Of a stretch of DNA of 64,000 nucleotides, positions 1 to 10,592 are shown piece after piece. Location of the stretch: NCBI GenBank assembly GCA_036874045.1, contig CM072344.1, forward strand, positions 4,498,501 through 4,562,500, written 5' to 3'. Under the pieces are notes generated by a model. That model had not been told where the DNA came from. It did not search any database and saw only the letters and a list, made by a program, of their open reading frames with translations. Made by a program: the position numbers and the translations under genes. Origin of the DNA: Cymodocea nodosa. Taxonomy: Eukaryota; Streptophyta; Magnoliopsida; Alismatales; Cymodoceaceae. Position 1 is the first letter of the stretch. Every line of letters starts with the position of its first letter.

Positions 1-362
1 TTGGATAATTAGCATCTAACTTACTGAAAATCCACTTAAGTCATGTATTAAGGTTACAACATATGTCATTCATGAAATAATAAAGTATTATTTAAGTGTT
101 CAAAACATAATTATTTGGTACATGAAATGTAACTCTCCGAAATAACAGACATTTCGGATACTTAAGAATTACAATGCCTATAAGTCACCGATAGCTCAAA
201 AATATACTTAATTAACACTAATTTCCTGAAATTATGCAGATTCTTTCATTAAGGCATATAATAGTGCAATTATAACATAATGGCTTAATTCTCATATGAT
301 AAGCTAAATATTATGTAATTAACCATTATTTAACTATTAATATTATGCACTTTTTCATTCTA
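1..362 (-). repeat. Inverted 5' part of an Athila-type LTR
   Basis: Read on the minus strand this block matches the beginning of the LTRs at 33350 and 58011. It contains the same start (TTTAGAATGAAAAAGTGC), the tract ending in a run like atgagaattaagcc, and the block around CATGACTTAAGTGGATTTTC. The match is diverged but collinear for about 360 bases. It abuts an LTR part in the opposite (plus) orientation, so the first part of this LTR copy is inverted relative to the rest. The left edge is cut by the window. Confidence 0.8.
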
Positions 363-365
363 AAC

Positions 366-1985
366 AAGCATGCACGTGTTGAATTTAAATGTTTTATTAT
401 GTCACGTGAGTTTCACATGTTTAACTCATTAAGTTAGCATAACTTTACACGTTAAGTAACTTAATTACACACTATGGTAACATGTTGTGTTAGTGTTATA
501 AGTTTATAAGTTATTTCTTTATTTCACGTGATATATTATATATCAAGTTCGTTGAGTTAAGCTTTACTCAATGAGGGAAGTCCATTGAGTTAACAGTTAA
601 GTTAACAAAGTAAGTCCATTGAATTACATTAACTCCATGAACTAGTTATTTTCTAATATTTAATGTGAAGTAGTTGCAGAAACATGAAATTCAAAGGAAA
701 ACCACGATTGCATGTATCACGCAGGATTTAAATCACAGAATGAAGAAGAAATCATCATTATTGATACAAATGAAGGAAATCCAACCGATCATTTAGGTAG
801 AAGCAATTACTACTGAAAGAAATATAAAAAGAAAAAGAGAAGAACAAAGAGAAGTGTGTGGAGAGTGGTGGAGAACCGTACTAACTATAGGAAGCGTCAG
901 AAGTTCCTTGAAGCTCCACAACACCACCACCAATCACCAACCATCGGAAGTCTTTTGAGGATACTTTCTGGATGTCAAGTCGATTCCAAGCCAAACATAA
1001 TGACTAACAACCACTATGAGGAGTGATCGCATCACAAGAAGGGAAGCCATTTTCACCAAGCACCAACTCATCTCTTAGGAGATCGTAAAGCTTCTAGCCT
1101 TGGTTTTAGGTTGATGCCAATATACTAAAGAGGAGATCAACTTACAAGTCTCGGTTCACAATTCTATAGGGAGAGGAGGTGTGACTGTAAGTGATTAAGT
1201 TTTCAATATTGTAATCGCGTCGCATGTAGTGATGAAAGTTTTTACTGTCAATTGAGAATTTCTACATTTCACCTTTTGTTCATCTTCAAAAACATATCAA
1301 AACAAAAATCCCAAAAACAAAACTAATTATCTGTGTTTGTAGTTAGCATTTATGTGTTGTAGTGTTTGTTTTATATTATGATTAATGTTATTATTATTAG
1401 TATTGTGAATGTTTCATATTTATTTAATTCAGAATACAGAAAATAGTTTTAATGATTACTGAAATTGATTCATACAAAACACCTAAAATCTTAATGGTTA
1501 CTATTTGAAATATCTAAATGTTAGTGTTGATTAATGATAAATCCCAGATTAACTAATATTAAAAGCTTAATTGATGTTATTTACATTCTATGGAACCGCC
1601 CAATGGATGGCCGAATTCCTCTATGAATAGAAAAATTTAATTGAAAATTAATAGTTAGGCTTGTGGAGTTAACTTAAGTCCATAAAGATAGTCCGTTGAG
1701 TTAATAGTAAGTCAACGAAGTACGTAATTTAACACACATCAAAATATGATTATAAAAATCAAAATAGTATGCAATTTTTACTTAATTTTTATAGGATCGA
1801 CCTATACTTGTATACAAATACAATAGACACTATACACTTGTAGTTAAAAATAAATTGGATTTAATATCTAATTTGTGAAAATTATTTTTTTACTTCTAAA
1901 AGAAATTATCAATATATAATAAAAGCAAACGAAAATCACCCAAACAAAGTTTTTAAGTAAATATACATACATAAGTAAACAAAAC
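366..1985 (+). repeat. Athila-type LTR, remaining part, plus orientation
   Basis: The block is collinear with 58430-60000. Shared landmarks are the cacgtgttgaatttaaatg start, the TTGAGTTA-type motifs near 550-650, the adenine-rich stretch with caccaccaccaatcacc near 920, the segment ggaaccgcccaatgg near 1590, and the tail ggatcgacctatacttg near 1795. It lacks the primer-binding site seen after the other two LTRs. No ORF or flanking internal region of the element follows, so this is a solo or truncated LTR. The 3' limit is approximate. Confidence 0.8.
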
Positions 1986-2109
1986 AAACTAAATAGTTAC
2001 GAAAAGAAGATGGCATGGGAAATACAAGAAACATTAGTATAGAAGAAAAGTTTGCAATCTTTTTTATCATTGTTGGTCAAAACCAACTTGATCTACATGG
2101 ACTATTAGT

Positions 2110-3050
2110 ACGTACTTCAATGAAGTACTTGATGCAATTTTAGACTTATATAAAGAACTTATCGCAATGCCTCCAACATCAACTCCAAGTAGAATAGTGA
2201 ATGATTCAAATGTGTATCCCTATTTTAAGGTAAATATGTATTTTCATATGGAATTGATTTGTACATTATTTTTGAACAAATTTCTTATGCCTATGTTAAC
2301 AAGATTGTATTGGTGTTGTTGATGTAACACATATTAAGGCAATTACTTATGAACAATAAACAACAAGGTTTAGAAATAAAAAAGGAGAGTTAAGTCAAAA
2401 TGTTATAACTACATATAATTTTGATATGGAATTTACATATAAACTTAGTAATTGGGAAGGATCAACATCTAATGTAAGAATCCTTCAAGACGGACTCACA
2501 AGATGTAATCCTTTCAAAGTTTCACCAGGTATGAAGTGACATTGTTAAACATATTTTCATTGTTTACACTAATTTTTAATTATATGCAAGTAAGTTTTAC
2601 TTGATTGATGCTGGTTATCCTAATCAACCTAAATTTACATGTCCATATCGAGGAGTGAAATATCATCTATCTAAATATGAAAGTAATAGGCTTCCAACAA
2701 ATGTAGTAGAGAACTTCAATTATAAACATTCACAATTAAGATCAATAATTGAGTAGTCATTTGAGTTGTAAAACATCGTTTTACAATCTTACGAGGACAC
2801 ATGCTATACCCATATGATACACAAACAAAGATTGTGATGACTTACTTCCTACTTTACAATTCTATACGTAGAGCTAACATAACAAATTTGTTAGAAGATC
2901 TAGAAGATGAATTAGCTAAGTTTGATCTAGAAAATGAAGATATTGGAATTGCTAAAGAGGAGTTTTCATAGATAGATAGTATGTTAAAAATGATGTAAGA
3001 ATAAAGAAAAAAAATAACAGATGAAATGCATAACAACATGAAGATAGTTA
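2110..3050 (+). pseudogene. PIF/Harbinger transposase relic (DDE_Tnp_4-like)
   Basis: Plus-strand translation with frame changes gives the core of a Harbinger-type transposase. In order it shows a segment FNEVLDAILDLYKEL before YPYFK, then DCIGVVDVTHI (family form close to GALDGTHI, first catalytic Asp), FDMEFTYKLSNWEGS, FYLIDAGYPNQP (second Asp), PYRGVKYHL and LRSIIE (candidate Glu). A charged C-terminal tail lies near 2870-2970. A TAA inside the domain and a probable intron remnant around 2520-2590 interrupt it, and no N-terminal DNA-binding ORF or terminal inverted repeats were recognised. In the family this enzyme excises and inserts DNA transposons with a partner Myb-like protein. This copy is dead. 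The assignment rests on motif order recalled from the family. Confidence 0.8.
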
Positions 3051-4219
3051 TGTAGGATAGACATGACTTTTAAATCATTTTATATGTAACTTTGTGTTAT
3101 TATTATGTTACAATATCTGAATAATTGTATGTTGAGAATTTATATTTATACTACAAACTTTATTCATATGTTGGATGTTAATTTTTAATTTTAAAATGTA
3201 ATGGTTTGTAATATGTTATGTCCAAATAGACAATGGACAACACAACTTTTTTCAATTTGTTTATGACATTGTTTATAAATAAAAATAAAAAGAATTGATA
3301 ACATTTTTTAAAATATAAGTATTATGAAGTGAAGAAATAAAGTAAATAAAAAATAATTATTAAAGTAATTTAATTAAAAATATATATTCTAATTCTAAAT
3401 ATTCTCTTTAGCACAAATTCCATTAGAAATCTTGACTTTTTTGACTTTTTAAGATATACAGACACTTAAGATTTTCTCAAGAATCCAAACATTTTAATTC
3501 ACAAGAACTTAGATTTTCTATTTTTTCAATTTTTAAGCTTTTCGACATCCACAAACACCTCTTTAATTTCTTTTCACGAAAAAGAAATGAAAAATATAAA
3601 TAAGCTTTAAACTTAATCTATCTCGTGTAACATATATAGTTATCACAACGTCATAATATAGTTACGATGAAGCCATAACATAGTTGATATTAATTCCGAA
3701 AGGAATTCTACGCCAGTGGTGAAGTTCCTGCTTCTACACGTACCCCGTAATCCCAAGACCAGTTTGTTCACATCCTTGGGGTTCACATCCGCATTTCCCC
3801 AACTCGATCTACAGCTTGAAGTCAATAGTAAACAACATTTTCCGCAAAACAAGGTCAAACAAAACTACAACAATAAATTTAAACATTAAAAAACGCCGCG
3901 AAGAATGGAAGGATGTGCTAATCTTTCCGCAAAATTTGTTGGATCTAATGCCAAAAGAATCAAGTCAAAGACTTGTTTCCACTTTTTATTTCCAAATAAA
4001 CGAAACCCGTCCTTGTACATGAGCACATACCTCCGAATCATGGAGTCATTGTTTTCGTACCGGAATGGTTCGATCGAAGCATTATGTGCGTGATTCATAA
4101 ATGATTGTTATAAGCTCATAAAAGCAAGATTATCTCTTCCTCCACGCTTCCATATATCCTCAGGCGTGCACGTTCCAGGCCTTGGTTTTCTGTCATCTCC
4201 TGATAAGTCAAACGTACCG
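3051..4219 (+). other. Upstream region of the ZIP gene, promoter not resolved
   Basis: This AT-rich stretch without a convincing gene lies between the transposase relic and the ZIP start codon. The last 600 bases are less AT-rich. A TATA-like ttataagctcataaaag lies at about 4108-4124, roughly 100 bases before the ATG, followed by a pyrimidine-rich leader (ctcttcctccacgcttcc). I looked for the palindromic zinc-deficiency element (RTGTCGACAY) bound by bZIP19/23 in other plants and did not see it. Short ORFs here on both strands resemble nothing known. Confidence 0.35.
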
Positions 4220-4873
4220 ATGAAGAGCAGCTACCTTTGCATCTTCTTCCTCCTCCTCCTCCTCCTCCACCTCCTTGTCCCCGCCTACGCCGGAGGTGGC
4301 CACTCCCACTTGCCTTCTTGTAAAAAAGAAAAGGACGCCCATGATCACGATGGTCATGACAACCATGATGAACATGAAGAAGGCGACGACGAGAAAGAAA
4401 CTCGCAGGCTCAGGATTGTGGGAATCTTTGTGGTTCTCGTCGCTGGAGCGCTGGGAGTGCTGATACCTATCATGGGTAGGTGGATTTCGTTCCTTCGGCC
4501 AGAGAGGGACATCTTCGTCGTCGTGAAGGCCTTCGCCGCGGGAGTCATATTGTCCACTGCTTTGATCCACATACTTCCGGAGTCTTTCGAGAGACTTGGG
4601 TCGGATTGCTTGAACGAGAACCCGTGGCACGAGTTCCCGTTCGCAGGTTTCATAGCCATGTTGTCGGCGTTGGGCACGATGATGGTGGATTCCCTGGCGA
4701 CCGGGTACTACATTAGTAGGAGCGCAAGCAAGGCGGTCCCAACTGGAGTAACCGGAGATGTGGAGCAGAGTTCCGGGCATGATGCTCATGTCCACTCCCA
4801 TGGTGCATTGATTCTGACGTCGGAGAATGGGCCGGGCATTCCTGTCAGCATCCGTAAACGAATCACTGCACAG
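4220..4873 (+). CDS. ZIP: ZIP family metal transporter, exon 1 (residues 1-218)
   Basis: ZIP proteins carry Zn, Fe or other divalent metals into the cytoplasm across the plasma or an organelle membrane. This exon encodes a leucine-rich signal peptide (residues 1-24), a His/Asp-rich extracellular stretch (about 28-60, HDHDGHDNHDEHEE), then TM1 (65-86), TM2 (99-121) and TM3 (139-163), and the start of the variable loop with a metal-binding HDAHVHSH (187-194). The ATG at 4220 is chosen because the hydrophobic leader starts directly after it; a GTG 54 bases upstream is in frame but not a plant start. The exon ends ITAQ|gtatgt in phase 0, exactly before the conserved [10 protein letters not shown] of exon 2. 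Exons 1-3 add up to 369 residues, normal for plant ZIPs. Which paralogue it is cannot be settled here. It is GC-richer than its surroundings. Confidence 0.95.
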
Positions 4874-4971
4874 GTATGTATGTATGTATGTATGTATGTA
4901 TGTATGTATGTATGTATGTATGTATGTATGTATGTATGTATGTATGTATGTATGTATGTATGTATGTATGT
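4874..4971 (+). repeat. (GTAT)n microsatellite starting at the splice donor
   Basis: About 24 uninterrupted GTAT units (98 bases) begin directly at the exon 1 boundary, so the predicted donor GTATGT is the first repeat unit. Every later unit is an identical donor hexamer. The tract ends in tacgtacgacgta. On the minus strand it makes a long meaningless His/Tyr/Ile/Thr ORF. Confidence 0.95.
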
Positions 4972-5830
4972 ACGTACGACGTATAGCTTCTAATCTCGCA
5001 TACATGTGTTGTTTTTGTCCTTTCTGCTGTGAGTTTTACATTTAAATCTAAATCATCTTCTTCGGTGGTAAAGTCAAATATCGATCATAGATGTTCTTGT
5101 TAGAAAGGAAGCGATTGATTTCAAGTGTTAGGTTAGGTTGCTTGCTGACAAGTGGTGAAGGATTTGTTGGAGTCGAAACGAGCAGCTTAGGTAATCTCCA
5201 GCACGCTAGAATTCCGACCAACGGTGTTGGAGAAGCTCCAACAATAGCGGGTGGGGGCTTTTCTTTTCGGTTTTTGTTTTAAGTGAGTCAAAAAACCATC
5301 GCCTACCTTATTTACAATGGGAACAAATATCATCTGTCATCTCCAATGGTCTTTGTTGGTCACTCACCGTCTTCTAATTGGTCACGAAGTTCAAGTATCA
5401 TACTTCGTGCATGTATTGAATTCTTTATATACTCTCACCATATGTGGGTAGTATAAATTTCAATTTCTACTCTTATGGTTTATGGAAAGGATAATTTTTC
5501 AATTTTTACTCTCACTGTTCGTAGTAATGTTCTTTATTTTCACTGTTCATAGAAATATTGCTGAATCACAACAAGCTAGCATATGTGAGAATATAGTTTA
5601 ATTTATTTCTCCCTTTTTAACAATATCACAAATATAACGATATTGTATTTAAATATGTTTTACTTTTGAATTATTAGCATCATTATTGATAAAATTAATT
5701 GTAACTTAGTTATCATAATATGTTTTTATTAAACCACATATCAAGTTAAGATTTAAATCATTAAAAAAACTTTTGATTTAAACGGTAGATAGTTGAACTA
5801 TAAGGAATATCTTCAACTTTCTATGACAAT
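4972..5830 (+). other. Intronic sequence, nothing recognised
   Basis: Unique-looking AT-rich intron sequence. There is one short plus-strand open stretch (5091-5282) with no similarity I know. No repeat or motif stands out. Confidence 0.4.
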
Positions 5831-5849
5831 TGTTATCTTTTTCTAATAT

Positions 5850-6600
5850 TTATCTTTAGTTTATTTAATAATCTAATATTATTTCTAACAATCAAAATGT
5901 CATCTACGTACATGGATAATATTATAAAACTACATACACTTTTTATAACACACACATAATTACCTAATTTATTTGAATCAAAACCTAAGGACTTTCTATT
6001 ATCTTTTTTACTTCTAAAATCTGCATTTGTATAATAAAGTATAGGAAGCTCTTCCACTTGATATATAAGTTTGTGTCATAAAGTTTCTTTTAGATATTTC
6101 ATTATTCTTTTAATAACTTTTCAATATTATTCTAAGATTACTTTAGTATCTACTAAATAAACTTATAAAATATATTGGATTCAATCTAGTACATTAGGCT
6201 TCCAAATGCTTAGACATATCATACTTTTTTACACATATTCTTTCACTTTTTTAAAACATTGATCATTAATTAATCTTTTCTTGTACACATATAATGTAGA
6301 TGTTGGGTACCCTTTTGCATTTTAAACCTTTTTAATATAAAATGTAGATATTTTTCTTGATTTATACTCAAAGTTTTATACTTAATCCTTAAAAATCTAT
6401 ATTCTAATGAGATAAAATGCTTCTTTCACATACTTCATTTCCAATCTTAAGCTAAATTTTATCTCTAGTTTATTTAATAAGCTAATATTATTTCTAATAA
6501 GCAAAATATCATCTACATACATGGATAAAATTATAAAATTACATACACTTTTTATAACATGCACATAATTACCTGATTTATTTGAATCAAAACCTAACTT
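5850..6600 (-). repeat. Duplicated YVDD block inside the copia relic
   Basis: About 140 bases at 5850-5990 are repeated in the same orientation at 6461-6600, both encoding GFDSNK.GNYV followed by FIILSMYVDDIL on the minus strand. They differ by scattered substitutions only. In a normal pol this block occurs once. Confidence 0.85.
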
Positions 6601-6718
6601 GAAAATCATATCATGAAATTTAGGATACTATTGTCTAAAAGATTATTTCAAGTCATATATTGATTTATTTAATTTACATACTTTATTTACATATTGTTCT
6701 ATCTAAAAGCGTTCTTGT

Positions 6719-6746
6719 TGATATATATATATACACACACACACAC
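6719..6746. repeat. (TA)n(CA)n microsatellite
   Basis: A short run of about eight TA units passes directly into about seven CA units, inside the copia relic. Confidence 0.85.
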
Positions 6747-7870
6747 TTGCAAATTCTTGTTTAAAAATGCAATTTTTACATCTATTTGATATAATTGTAA
6801 ATCTAAGTGTGCTATTATATTTAATATCATTTTTGTAGATGTAAACTTAGTTACCAAGGAATAAGTTTCCTAAAAATTAATTTTTATCTTTTGTGTATAA
6901 TCTTTAGTAACTAACCAAGACTTGTATTTCTTGATAAACTCATCAACCTTTAACTTTTTCTTAAATACCTATTTGCATTCTATAGTCTTCCTATAATTAG
7001 GTAAATTACATTATTCCTATACTTTATTCCCTTTCATGGAATCAATTTCATCATACATGATTTCAAGTCATAAATCTTTCTCATGTGTTTCAATCACATC
7101 TTACATATCATGAGATTTGTGTGATTTTTCTTCTCTATATCAACTAATAAACATGAAGACCTTTAGGAAAACAAATGATAATCATCCATCTAAGAAAGTT
7201 GAAATGTTATTCTTTTGTTATCAATAGGAACTTCCTATTGTTTATTTCTATTTATAAGCTCATTTTAATTTTTTATATTAGGTTGAACTTGTTAATCATC
7301 ACCTACAATTTCCATATCATCATTTATATTTCTATATTAGGTTAATTTTCCCTTCATTTCTAGGGTCTTGCTTTGGAAAATCATTGAAATAGTCATCTAT
7401 TACTAATAGGGGTTCTTTATTATTATTAATTTTTCCTTTTCCTCTAAATTTTGAGAAAAGTAGTATCTCTATATTCAATTATCTTTTCCTTATAGAAAAA
7501 TTTATAACCAAATGAATTTTTACAATATCTTTTAAGTTCGCACTTTAAGATTTTAAAGTCTAATTTATTTCTAAGTTATTCAAGAAGAAGAACATGTTCT
7601 ATAGAATCTCATTTCCTTAAATAATTTAATTTCTGCTAATCTACAATTCATATGGTGTGCTTAGAAAACAAATTTGGTGGTAATTATATTCAATGTACAA
7701 TTTGATGTTAGTAAATCTTCTCTCCAAAATTCTTTAAAGAGACCTAAAAGTGAAAGAATCCATATAATAAAACTCATTAAAGTTTTATTTTTCCTTTCTA
7801 TCATGCCATTTTATTGTAGTTATAACACCATGATTATAGAGTATGGGGAGGTCATTGAAGTTTCCAAGTA

Positions 7871-8639
7871 GTAGTTGAAGTCTATCACAATCTACCAAAA
7901 GTTACCCAACAAAGCTTGAAATCCAACAAACAAATGTGCTCTTGAGTGCGAAAATAGAGGGATTTATTTGCTAGAATCTCAAGGGTTTTGATGGTTCCTC
8001 AAGGATGCCTTGAAATGTAAGGTTTTGGAGGGATTTAAAGAGTTGGTGGAAGATGATGGGTTGTTTAGCCAATCATATCTAAAAAACACAACAAGAGGTG
8101 CAGATGGCCAAATCATATGCAGATTAGCTCAAAAGAAGAAAGAATAGTTAGTTGAAAAAGTACGGTTAAATGTTGAAAAGCAGCTAACAATGATTATTTG
8201 TTTGGTAGATAGATGATTAGTCTATGCACCAGCAAGCCTAAAATGAAGGTGGAAAGAGAGAGTACAAGAAGATGACAAAAACCTTAGCTTTTATAGGCAA
8301 TTAGATGAGTAGAATGGTGATGGTAGATAAGTGGATGACTAAACTAACTACTAACATGGGTAGATGATGATTGGGCAATCAAGATTAAAAGTAGAACATT
8401 TGATGATTATGATGAAATGTGTTACATGGGCTATTGGATTAAGGGTTTTTTGGAATCCAAGGGCTAAGATAGAGTGAAATATAGGTTATCGATTAGAGAG
8501 CTAAAAGAAGAGCAACTTAAGTCATTGAATCAAAGTTGTCTAATCTAAATGAATTGTATAAAAGACTAGAATTAAGATGTTTTAAAGGTCTTCTAAAAGT
8601 TAAAACCAAGATGGATGGCTAAGATTAAATGAAATTAAA
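7871..8639. other. Intronic repeat-like sequence, unassigned
   Basis: Purine-rich on the plus strand, with no coding signal. Its position just upstream (minus sense) of the copia relic and beside the AT-rich block suggests old mobile-element sequence, but no ends or motifs could be identified. Confidence 0.3.
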
Positions 8640-9430
8640 GGGGTATTTGGAAGGTTTTTAAGGGTAGAAAAAATAGATTAATTAAGGTAATTTTAGGATT
8701 AATTAAAGATTAAGTATTTTAAGGATTAATTTAATCATTTTAATAGTTTGATCACCAATTAAATTAAATGTTTTAGGGATTAATTAGGGATTATACTAAT
8801 GATTTAATTAAAGATTAATTGATTTAAAGATTAAGTGTTTTTAATTTGAATATTATAATGATTTAATTAAGTATTTTAAGGATTAGATTATTTTTTTAAG
8901 AATTTAATTAAAGATTAATTGATTTAATAATTAAGTGGTTTAAAGATTTAATTTGAATATTATAATGATTTAATTAAGGATTAAATGTTTTAAGGATTAA
9001 TTAAGTATTTTAGTGATTAAATTAAGCTAATTAATTGATTTAGTATTTTAAGAGTTAATTAAGGATTAATTAATGTTTCAAGGGTTAAATAAAAATTACA
9101 TTATTAATTAAGGTTTGGATTAAGTATTTTAAAGGTTTGATTTGGGATTAAATTAATTGCTTTAATTTAAGCATTAAATTAAGTATTGAATTAAAGATTT
9201 AATTTGAGTATTTTAAGTATTTAGTTAAAGATTGAAGAGAGTGATTAAGTATTTTCGTAAGATGATTTTAGTGTTAGAAATGATTTAATTGAATAATTTA
9301 ATTAAGTGGTTTAGGTGTTTTGATTAAATAACTTAGATGATTTGATTAAGTATTTTAAATTAGATTGTTTAATAGTTAAATTAGATGTTTTTAAGTATTT
9401 TGGTGATTTAAATATTTTAATTAATTGTCT
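8640..9430. repeat. Degenerate AT-rich low-complexity tract
   Basis: Roughly 790 bases are built from irregularly repeated words such as aaggattaattaa, gatttaattaa and aagtattttaa. No fixed period is obvious; words of about 10-17 bases recur in changing order. G is much more frequent than C on the plus strand. Short ORFs inside it are by-products. Confidence 0.75.
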
Positions 9431-9559
9431 TGTGTGTGAGATAAATAATCAAAAAGAGAGAAGACATGATAAACACAATGGGTGTGAAGAAAAATCCAAA
9501 ATTCGACAACCTTGGCTAAACATTGAAGCTAAAGTGAAGTGCCACCAATAGCATTTTTT

Positions 9560-10300
9560 CAAAAAAATTTCTATTATAGTGTATACAGCATTGTAGTAGG
9601 CTTACAATAATGTTGTTGCCATTAAGAGTTGATCCTCTCTTCTCTAAGAATTGGGTTAAGAAAAAAGAAGAAGATAGGGAGTCACCACCTAATTTAATTT
9701 AAGGATAAATTAGAAAAAAATAAGTACAAGTGTAAGTGACCTCTACGTGGATTTAAAGTTTAGTCTATAAATCATAAGTTTGAGTAATAGTTTTAACTAT
9801 GAATAGAGAAGGTGATAGACATCTCACATTTGTATTAGTCAACTTCTTGATTATCTCTATTAGGTAAGTATTGACACATTATTCCAATGCTCAATGTTGG
9901 TCAATGTCATTGATCATCAAAATGTGCTCTTCATATCATTGCTAACTAGTCATATATTTTCCCTATTATTAGCCCTAATCCAACCAATTTTTGCAATTTA
10001 GATTAATTTATTTTAAATCCAATTAAATTGGCTCATGTCCAATTGCTTAAGTCTATACCCAATTGATCTCAATCAAGCTTATTTGCATCCATTTCAAATC
10101 CAATTGCACCCTAATTCTAGCTCTAGCTCAAGCCTACTTCTCCCTAGTTCACACCCAATTGGCCACCTAACTCAAGCTCAATTTCACCTAGACTACACCC
10201 TAGCTGCAATAAGTCTATGCCCAAGTCGCACCTAGATTTCTAGGCTAACTCAGCCTAGCCACCCCAATTTCACCTAGTTGATCTTGTTCAGATGCCATTG
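9560..10300 (-). repeat. Gypsy LTR-like segment, minus copy of an inverted pair
   Basis: The stretch 9850-10290 is similar, as reverse complement, to about 20930-21440. Both hold a run like ccctattattagccctaa, then ccaatttttgc, then strings of caattg/aattag words. Near 9684 the minus strand reads aaattaggtggtgactccc. A close form of this (aggtggygact) also occurs at 33340 and, weaker, at 20262, and it resembles the LTR-to-leader junction of some plant gypsy elements as I remember it. No coding sequence. Confidence 0.5.
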
Positions 10301-10404
10301 CCCCATCTCCCTACATGTAGCCACTTCCTACAAGCCTCATTTGGCCAACATCTTGCCCTTGTTGTCTACACCCAACTACTTATCTAGATGTCAACTTGTC
10401 ATTC

Positions 10405-10592
10405 AAGGTAGGAAGGCATGACTCTAGTTGGGCTAAAATTTTCCTTTAGTGTTGGGATCATTGAACAACTAAAGGAGGCAGTTGGCTATTGTGACACTGA
10501 CCAATGCTAGTTGATGAGCACCATTGATAGGTTGTTGGCAACAACCATAATGGAGTTCACACGTGGAGGTGCAATTGTAGTGGATGATCTAA
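10405..10592 (-). repeat. Direct repeat A flanking a small gag relic
   Basis: About 188 bases, from taggaaggcatgactctag to gtggatgatctaagaa, recur at 11364-11552 at roughly 80 percent identity by eye, in the same orientation. With the gag relic between them and a PBS-like word beside copy B, the pair looks like the LTR remains of a heavily deleted gypsy element. The limits of the true LTRs are unknown. Confidence 0.65.

Larger units (their letters stand above)
5833..7870 (-). pseudogene. Ty1/copia pol relic (integrase C-term, RT, RNase H start)
   Basis: On the minus strand, with many stops and frameshifts, the order is as follows. Near 7820-7600 is a late integrase segment (a form of MARKNKTLMS... 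and TPYEL). At about 7080-6950 is the RT start, EIDSMKGNK followed by RKTIECK and VFKKKLK. At 6609-6397 is the RT catalytic block with LSMYVDDILL (YVDD preserved). Then come the segment corresponding to VVSRY...KRIMKYLKETL and an RNase H-like YTNADFRSKKDNRKS near 6030-5990. Copia pol copies RNA into DNA and integrates it. This copy is long dead. After the RNase H start the sequence jumps back to a second copy of the YVDD block (5990-5850). No LTRs were identified. Confidence 0.8.

Noticed and set aside
4166..4219. GTG start 54 bases upstream of the ZIP ATG
   Set aside because: Plant nuclear genes use ATG, and the extension would put a charged stretch before the signal peptide.
4874..4993. Exon 1 continuing as a Val-Cys-Met-Tyr repeat protein tail
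   Set aside because: The reading frame passes a perfect donor exactly where the conserved ZIP sequence breaks off and is resumed in exon 2.
4208..5005. 265-codon minus-strand ORF opposite ZIP exon 1
   Set aside because: It is a shadow: it is kept open by the GTAT microsatellite and by the GC-rich exon on the other strand, and its translation shows no domain.
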